This document shows positions 56,201 to 64,000 of a stretch of DNA of 64,000 nt, in pieces; position 1 is the stretch's first letter; the number at the start of each line of letters is the position of its first letter. The notes beneath the pieces were generated by a model. It was given only the letters and a program-made list of their open reading frames with translations, searched no databases and was not told the DNA's origin. The position numbers and the translations under genes are program-made. This DNA comes from Diogma glabrata (taxonomy: Eukaryota; Arthropoda; Insecta; Diptera; Cylindrotomidae): NCBI GenBank assembly GCA_963693315.1, contig OY856188.1, positions 266,037,114 through 266,101,113 on the forward strand, given 5' to 3'.

Positions 56201-59200
56201 GGAATAAAATCAATAAAGTACAAAATAATTTTCATTCTTATAAAATTTATTTTGTTTTGGATTTCTCTTTCTTTCTTTGGATATGACAGTTCAAAATATT
56301 TATTATCTTTCATTAGGCGTGATGGCATAAAATTGTTATACCGTTTTTCGTGACGGAAAAAATCATTTGTTTCACATCAAAATTAAAATTGTATGAGTGA
56401 AACTCAAGGACAGGCTTGCCGTCAAGCTGAAAATCTATGATCGACAAATCTTCGATGGAAACTATCATCAAAATAGAAACCTCATTAAATGAAAGAGGAC
56501 ATTTACAAATGTGGAAATAAATCTGTTCTGATAAGCCATAAAACAAATAACTGTAAAATTCTATCATGCTAGTATCAATTTTGTTTTTAAACTGTTCTCT
56601 CAACTGCTTTAGATAAAGTTAGATTGACGTGACAGCGTTGAAAACAACTTTTTAATACTTGTGTTGTGTGTTACAAGAATGAATTTGATTACTTGACATT
56701 TAAATGATTTCTTATTGAAAATTTAAAAAAAAAATCTAGAATAACAATAAGGAACACATTTTTTGTAAACTACATTATACTTGTTTTTTGGATCATATTT
56801 ATAGAATGGTAAACTGAAAAAGAGAAAAACATAAATGAGGTTCGTATGAGTTCAATTTGTGCTAACATAACAACAGACGAAAGCTTTAAAAATTAAGGAT
56901 AAAATTATATTGTTGATTTGAATAAGGATTTCTGTTTGTTTTTCAGTTTGACATACAATTGGAGGAGTTTTAAGGTATTATAATTGATACTTACAGCTCA
57001 ATTAGGGTCGTGTTTCAGCACTATTAGGGGTCGGATGCGATCTCCATCGTTTAAAAAAAAAAAAACAAAATTGATGTGTAATAGAATAGTATCATAAAAC
57101 GGAATAGAAACTTGCTTGACTACAAAAACACAGAGATTTTTGTTTACAAACATCCTACACATCCTACACAAGGTTATTCACCTAAGAAATCGTGGTTAAT
57201 TAGGCTTTTCACCTGATCCTGGTCAATTTACCAAACAAAAACCTTCATCTCCTATAGCAAAATAAAATTTGGTCAGCAATTGCATTATTTTATTGTCATT
57301 TATTCCACATTCTTTTCACTTATCTTATCGAAATAACGATTTTGCCGATGTGTTCCTTTAGAATCTTATATAAGATGTAAGCAATAATCGAAAACCATAA
57401 CAAAATCTTAGATTTTAATTTTTATAATCCTTTTATATCTCACCTTTTATTTTGGTGTTAAAAATTATATTATTTGACATTGATTTAGGTAATAGTTCAA
57501 CACTTCCATAATAATTTTTTTATTTTTTTTGTTATACTGTGTTCTAACCTTTGGACTGTTAAATGTATAATTAATTATGTATACCGCTATAATGTTTGCG
57601 TTATCCTTTTAAACCTTTTAGCCTGTGTTTTCTTTAAAATTTTTAAAATATGATAATGAAACTGTATGGAATATGAAATCAGCGATTAGCATTTGAATTA
57701 AACCTGATCAATTGATTCAGATACGAGACACGACTATGGCCAGAGCAGATTGTTGCAGCAAGTTCTTGATTTGGTTATGGATAATAAGTGGCGACGATAG
57801 GAGAACGTTAATAATATTTGGTGGTATGTCTACCGAATAACGGTCAGCGGTTAAATTAACAGGAACAACAGTGCAATCTACTTTGATTGATGAGTATCGT
57901 CTACGGTTAATAATCGACGGAAAAAAATCAAAGCAGCACCGAAATAATTTTGTAAACTAATTTTGTATGTACTAAAGATATAGCATAGGATTTTAGTGAA
58001 ACTCTCTCATATAGTCTGGCTGGATTTTTACTGTTACGACCAGGCTTTGTCAGTGAAGAGCGCAATGTTTAAATGATCGATGAAATGTTTTATTCCGTCA
58101 CCACATTTTTTCTTAAATACAGGCAAGTTTTATAAACGGTAACATTCGTACTCTCAATTATCATTTGAAAAACCAAAACATTATCATTTGAAAAAACAGT
58201 CGTCGTACGCAGATTTGGTGTCATGTAAAAACATTGGAAGTTTTGAGATAATTAGAATATTTTGGGCCGTTAATTTAACATTTCTTATTTCAATGGTATT
58301 AGATTTAGATTAGATTTTTATGTTTAAATAAAAAAAAATGAAGTGCGTAATCTTTACACGCTGTTGAAGTAAAACTTCTTTGGCCACTGCAGCAGGTATT
58401 ACTAAAAATATTAAATATAAAATAAAATAGATATATGTCATATTGAAATTTAGAGTTTCTTTCTAATATTCTTGGTAATATAATTTACAACATTGTGTAA
58501 TAAAAAGCCATATTTACATGTTTTACAAAGTTTTACAACGTATTACAAATTAAATCTTACGATGAATTCATGTCCACTTAATTTAACAACAAGATTTGGT
58601 ACAAAAATTGATTCAGTTTTCCAATAAATTTAGCAAATTTGTCATAAACCTCTAACTTCATATTTCAATTATATGATAATAATTGAATTAACTTTGTAAT
58701 ACATTATGTAAATATTGCTTTTTATTACATATGCTGTAAATTATATTATCAAGCAATGCAACTCTAAATTGCAATATGACATATTTGTTTTATGTTTGGT
58801 CTTTTTATTAATACCTGCCACAAAAGCCAAAGAAATTTATTTCGACCGCGTGCAAAGATTACACGCACTAATTTTTCTATTTAACAAAACAAATTTAATC
58901 AACACAAATATTATTTAAAACTAAATTTTTGAAAAAACGGCATATTTTTAGTCATAGAGAATTATATACGACCACCTCGCTATAGATCAATATAATACAA
59001 CTCAAACTATCCAAACAGATTAATATGTTTTGTATAAATACATAAAATGTTAAATGTTGTTAATATGTTATGTATAAATACATAAAAATACGGGTTTTTC
59101 CAATTTTCTGAAAAACGGTATTTTTCACATCATAGAAAACTATGGAGCCCTCTCGAAATCAATCCAAATAGAATACAATTTAAATCATTCAACTAAAAAC

Positions 59201-59339
59201 TAATACAATTCAAAATATAAATTTAAAAAATTACGAAACTCAATAAAATATTACGAATATTATATTATTAGATATTTAAATCTAAAATCAACACGTCCAA
59301 CTCATATAACATTTAGTACGATACTGAATAAAGCTAGAA
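56201..59339. other. Unassigned DNA with weak coding traces
   Basis: A minus-strand stretch at 56313-56603 is open for 96 codons (SIIDFQLDGKPVLEFHSYN inside) behind a possible AAAGCAG acceptor. It looks more protein-like than its surroundings, but matches nothing I know. On the minus strand near 57000-57055 a short reading ends in a good GTAAGTATC donor but has an in-frame stop and no acceptor. Near 57790-57945 a + reading (DDRRTLIIFGGMSTE...) is broken. Confidence 0.3.
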
Positions 59340-59743
59340 AAGGTAGAAACACAATACGGACGATAACGTCGGACGATAAAAAAAAACGACTACAATTTCG
59401 CTGTTGTAACCACAACAAAGGCGTCAGCGTCAAAAGCTGTCAGAAATAAAATTGCATAAACTAAAATACTTTGTTCTTTGTCAAAATGAATTTCACAAAT
59501 TTCAATTTTAAAAATAACTAATTTTTACTAATAAATAAATAATAATAATTTTTCTACTAATAACTAATTTTAAAAATAAAATACAAAATACAAATTATGA
59601 AAATATGTAAATGAATAAAACCGAACTTTGAACATAAACTGAAAATTCAGTTGACAACTCAAAACAAAACGATTACAACCTCAGAAACGCGAAAAACATC
59701 AGAAAATCATATTTTTCAGTTGGCGGCACTGTCACAATAACAT

Positions 59744-61003
59744 CCCAACGAATTTCATTTCTACAGTGGAAAGTTTCTATACCTTTTCCATAGGAAGACT
59801 ACACTACGATTCTATATCGATTCTTGCTATACAATTTTAATGACTTTTGATTGGTTAAATCTCTGACGAGACCGCCATCTATAAACTAATTTACAGAACT
59901 GAACTAACACAAGAAAAACGTAACAACAAACATTGTATAACTTTATAGTTTAAACGTGAAAGTGAAGGTAAAAAAATTAAGTTCCAAAGCTAAAAATATA
60001 CAACGAAAGAAAACATTCAGGTTTACAAACTTTACTAAAACTAGATTTTTTGCTTTTTAATTTCAATTTTGTAATTTTACGCTATTTTGATTAAAATTTA
60101 TGTTTAAAATAAAAATATTTGCTCAAATTTTTACAGAAAGTCAACAACAATGGCGAATGATAAACGATTTAAGTTCTGCAGTCAAATTCCGTAATTGTGA
60201 AGTGGTGAAGTGATAAGTTTTTTAATGAAAAGAAACGAAGAAATTTTTAACACTTCACCGCTTCACAGTTACAGAATTTGGCTGCTGGTAAGATTGAACG
60301 TGGAAGACGTATCCAGGGAAGAAAGCATGTATAAAAATTTAAATAATTTCTTAAATCATCTTCATATTAAACTTAAATAATTTTAAAATTTATTTCAATA
60401 AATTAATTTTATAATTTAGTAAATTATATAAATTATTTTTTTTTAATTTATTTTATTATTAATTTTATAAATTATTTTTAGATACATTGCAAAAAACAAA
60501 ATGATGAATATGCTATACCAACAATCGTTATAAAAACATTACAAAAATAACATTTAATTTAATATTTTAGTTTTTTAATTTTTAATAAAAATTAAACTGA
60601 AACTATATATTAACCTAAATAAATATTTACTTAGAAAAAATTTATTAAAGCTGTAACTAGATTCAACTAAACGAAAATGTGTTTTTATTATTTCAATGTT
60701 TTATTCAATTTGTTTCTCGATTTCTACCAATAGAATCGTAGGTGAAAAATAACAAAATTTCTATAAAGAATCGTTAAAGAAAGTAGTCTAAATTTCACTA
60801 TGGAATCGTTGGGGAATATTCCATACCGATTCAAGTGGTAGTATTACATGATGAATCGTAGTAGAGCATTCGTTCACGAATCTGGCGGACATTTTATTTT
60901 TTTGCATACAAATTTCCATTCCTTTTCCATCACGATTCTACACCTCAGAGAAGAAGTTTCTTCAACGATTCATGAACGAATCGATAACATTTTATTCGCT
61001 GGG
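59744..61003. mobile_element. 1.26-kb CCCA...TGGG element with GAATCG motif cluster
   Basis: 1260 bp. Ends CCCAACGAAT and ATTCGCTGGG form a 10-bp inverted repeat with one mismatch. It interrupts copy 1 of the 480-bp unit; copy 2 (near 61484) shows the empty site AATAACATTAAAAATT, so the target duplication is AT (59742-59743 and 61004-61005). GAATCG and its complement recur about ten times in 60725-60985 and again near 59808-59825. No transposase. Ends and duplication size resemble the 5.0-kb element at 8948-13954. Confidence 0.75.
60178..60285. repeat. 35-bp hairpin inside the CCCA element
   Basis: Arms 60178-60212 and 60251-60285 are inverted with about four mismatches (GAAGTGGTGAAGTG against CACTTCACCGCTTC). 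The loop is 38 nt. Could be a transcript hairpin or a tiny nested MITE. Confidence 0.6.
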
Positions 61004-61560
61004 ATTAAAAATTACCCTTGCAGCCAAATAAAAATAAAATTCATATCTGGCAATAATCATCGCCGACGATAAATTAGAAATAAGGTAGAAACACAACACG
61101 GACGATAACGTCGGACGTTAATAAAAAACGTCTACAATTTCGCTTTTGTAACCACAACAAAGGCGTCAGCGTGAAAAGCTGTCAAAAATAAAATTGCATA
61201 AACTAAAATACATTGTTCTTTGTCAAAATGAATTTCACAAATTTCAATTTTAAAAATAACTAATTTTTACTAATAAATAAATAATGATAATTTTTCTACT
61301 AATAACTAATTTTAAAAATAAAATGCGAAATACAAATTATGAAAATATATAAATGAATAAAACCGAACTTTGAACGTAAACTCAAAATTAAGTTGACAAC
61401 TCAAAATAAAAGGATTACAACCTCAGAAACGCGCAAAACATTATAAAATCATATTTTGCAGTTGGCGGCACTGTCACAATAACATTAAAAATTACCCTTG
61501 CAGCCAATTAAAAATAAAATTGATATCTGGCAATAATCATCGCCGACGATAAATTAGAAA

Positions 61561-61838
61561 TAGAATCTAAAATTTCTCCGACGAAAAAAACTTTTTCGTT
61601 TATCGCTGTAGTTGTGCTTGAAATGTATGTATCCTGTATATTCTAATGTTACTAACGTCGTCGTCGGACGATTTCGCCCGTGTTGTGTTTCTAGCTATAG
61701 AGTCTAAATTTTCTGCGACGAAAAAAACTTTTTCGTTTATCGCTGTAGTTGTGTTTGAAATGTATGTATCCTGTGTATTCGAATGTTACTAACGTCGTCG
61801 TCGTCGGACGATTTCGCCCGTATTGTGTTTCTAGCTAT
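61561..61838. repeat. Tandem duplication of a 137-bp unit
   Basis: Units 61561-61697 and 61698-61838 share GACGAAAAAAACTTTTTCGT (itself a palindrome), TTTATCGCTGTAGTTGTG and GACGATTTCGCCCGT. They differ mainly by one extra GTC in the CGTCGTCGTC run of the second unit. The right edge of each looks like the inverted start of the 480-bp unit. Confidence 0.8.
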
Positions 61839-64000
61839 AGTATTTCATCATTGTAAAGCCGAGAGGTATAATTTGTTGTAATTGACATCCAAAAAGAAGC
61901 GTTATAATTTATCATTAAAAGTAAATATTAAAATAAATTACAATTATTAAAGTTTTTTTTTAAATTAAATAACGATAAGTGTATTATTGTAGAAAATTGA
62001 AGGCTATGTATTAAAAAAATATGTTATATGTTGCAGTTGCATTTTCGATCAAACAAGTTGAATAAATAATTTGGTAGGTCAAGTTGATGAATAATTGAAG
62101 ATGAATAACCTTCTCAACCAAGACTTGCGTTTTTGAAATTCGGTATGTATTTCTATTTAACTATTTTTTGTTGTATATAAAGTACAACTCTACAATATAT
62201 ACGAGAAGGAAAAAAGCATTTAGTTTAAAGGCGATATTGAAAGTTATTTAACTATGCAACTGAATTTGAACTCAAAAGACCCGGGACGAACGAGGTCAAA
62301 GCTTGTTTTCCATTAAAGCTAGATAATAACTAGGCCCTTCAATACCGGAACAAAACTTCAATACTGGTGTTGCGGTATTAAAATCAGGAAAATATTTTAG
62401 GACAAGGTTGGACTTTCATATTGCAAAAAATAAATATTAAAAAAATTCTTGAAACGCGTCTCCTTTAAAAATTTTATTTCTTAATATTTTTAACGGTGTA
62501 AGCTTATAGTTGATATCGGATGAGTCGTTCTCTTGCAATTTGATTTTAAAGTTATTTTGAGTTTGATTTTTTAGAAATCTTTCGGACCACTCTGTTCTTA
62601 AACTAAACACTATAAAATTTTTCTAAATCTTTCACTATAAAATTATTGGATCAAGAACTTTTACGTAGGAGACAACTAGAAGTCACAAACCAAAAATATG
62701 GTTACATATTGTCTGCACTGAAGTGAAGCAAATAGTAAAACCAGATGAAATAAAGCAATTCCTTACCAAAGCATTTTTCAATTCGACTTATGTTTCGCAT
62801 ATAACGTATTGCGCAAAATCTACAACAATGTCGTTTTGGTAGGAAAAATATTAAACATTACAAAAACTTTTAAATGTCATCTTCACAGAGTTCCGACAAA
62901 TCCAAATCTTGATTTATATTCAACGGATTGCGCAAAATTAGTCTAAAGAATTATGCGCGACATATCAAACTACTTTCAGTTTTAAAAACATCTGATGGTG
63001 AATATTCCATCCTACTTATGATTCCAAGCTTCCGTTTTGGGGTAGAGATCCAAAACTAGAATTAATATCTTAAGGCAAAACAAATTTCGATTAGCTGGTC
63101 TACAGACCGCAATGCCCATCTGTTTGGTTTTCATCTTTTAACAAATTGCACTAAATTTTACCTAAGCTCAAACGGTTTCGAATCAGTACAAAATTGTTAT
63201 TTGAAATGTGGATTTTTTCCCTAAACCTGAATAATGTTATGTTCATTACACAAAGTTAAATTCAATCCGACTCATGTTCAACATATAGAGGATTGCGCTA
63301 ATATTTGATTGTTTATTACGGTTTCGGTTAAACGCAAATTGATTTGTTTTTTGGTTTCGACTCCATCAGAATCTTGTAATTAAATGGAGAAGTTAAGATC
63401 TTTACAGCGCTCAAGCCACTACAATTCGTTGCCATATCCAAAAAATTGTGCGTAACATTACAAAGGTCTAGATTTAAGATTCATCCAATTTTGCTTTTAT
63501 GTAGAAAAAAAAATTCAAAAATAAAGAATAAATTGCATATAGTTCCACCAAAAGTTAGGTAAAAAATTTAACACAGCTCAATGATTTCGAAATTCATCCG
63601 TTTCACATTTCTATTGACTAAAAGGTTCAGGCGGAATTGATGTGACACTTTTTTGTATATGATACAGTCGAAGCTTTTAAATGAACATCAACAACAAATG
63701 GATGAAGCACATTATATTTTCAGAAGTGGTGATAACAAATTTGCCAATGATCCAAAGTTATTTTGTTATGGAAACGTCATATTATATCAATAAAATAATT
63801 TTTCCATCTATTGCTTAAAATAAAACTACCTTTTACTTCTAAACCCACGTACTTCATTGATCAAAAAAAATAATTCAAGACAACAACACAAAATCTCGAT
63901 ACATACGATTTTTTGGCAATTTCGGATTAATTTGATACCTTTACATTTTTGATTTTAAAATGTATTTTTATTAGAATTACGGTGAAAATTAACTTGATTA
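61839..64000. other. Unassigned, with a degenerate repeat of about 120 bp
   Basis: The motif GGATTGCGC(A/T)AA recurs near 62809, 62930 and 63290, preceded each time by a CGACT(T/C)ATGTT(T/C)-like block. Spacings are multiples of about 120 bp, so an eroded tandem array is likely. No gene supported. Confidence 0.35.

Larger units (their letters stand above)
59340..61561. repeat. Tandem duplication of a 480-bp unit, first copy split by an insertion
   Basis: Copy 1 runs 59340-59743 and resumes at 61004-61081. Copy 2 is 61082-61561. Both begin AAGGTAGAAACACAA(T/C)ACGG and ACGATAACGTCGGACG, and end CATCGCCGACGATAAATTAG. The start is the inverted form of the GACGATTTCGCCCGT(G/A)TTGTGTTTCTA found at about 61670 and 61812, so the unit is probably one end of a terminal-inverted-repeat element. 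Confidence 0.75.

Noticed and set aside
57000..57055. Possible minus-strand exon ending at a GTAAGTATC donor
   Set aside because: The best reading (DGDRIRPLIVLKHDPN) hits a stop before the donor, and the upstream T run has no AG acceptor.
1..64000. CRISPR arrays, bacterial operons, rRNA genes
   Set aside because: No regularly spaced short direct repeats with unique spacers, no ribosome-binding-site-led gene runs and no rRNA-like sequence were seen.

Overview
This window looks like A+T-rich nuclear DNA of an insect; the order cannot be fixed from the sequence. The evidence is a spliced host gene of the fasciclin-I (FAS1) family with canonical GT/AG introns, insect-type Ty3/gypsy, Ty1/copia and I/Jockey/R1-like retroelements, and many foldback and miniature inverted-repeat elements. 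No rRNA gene, CRISPR array or prokaryotic operon is visible.

Layout. 1-1400: decayed Ty1/copia gag-pol. 1401-7764: a full-length minus-strand Ty3/gypsy element (element 1) with LTRs that read as identical, a 4-bp ATAT target duplication, and open gag and pol frames. 7765-14290: a higher-order repeat of about 166-bp units, split by a 5.0-kb CCCA...TGGG element (8948-13954) that carries a 370-bp foldback. 15119-17774: a large foldback with G-rich minisatellites. 18658-36228: four exons of a minus-strand FAS1 gene. Its 16.7-kb intron (19405-36076) holds a nested block: element 2 (19429-30414, ATAT target duplication) carries a 840-bp palindromic insertion in its 5' LTR and a 6.2-kb element 3 (23874-30111, GTAT target duplication) in its 3' LTR. 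36229-64000: intron or intergenic DNA with decayed LINE and gypsy coding pieces, several foldbacks and MITEs, and tandem repeats. No intact gene was recognised there.

How the parts work together. Elements 1 and 3 are one family. Their Gag starts with a SAP-type DNA-binding motif, then a coiled coil, a capsid-like region and a CCHC knuckle. Pol (PR-RT-RNaseH-IN with a GPY/F tail, no chromodomain, no env) lies in the -1 frame. At the gag stop there is a textbook -1 frameshift signal: G TTA AAC, a 6-nt spacer, and an H-type pseudoknot with a 10-bp stem 1 and a 7-bp stem 2. Element 2 is a relative that fuses Gag and PR in one 815-codon frame and lacks RT, RNase H and integrase, while keeping LTRs, a putative primer site, the polypurine tract and the last codons of pol. 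It looks like a non-autonomous derivative.

Strongest observations: the frameshift pseudoknot; the Gag-PR-only element; two independent insertions at the same LTR coordinate of element 2; element 2 lying 20 bp from a FAS1 splice acceptor; and two CCCA...TGGG elements whose empty sites can be read from sister repeats, giving 2-bp target duplications.
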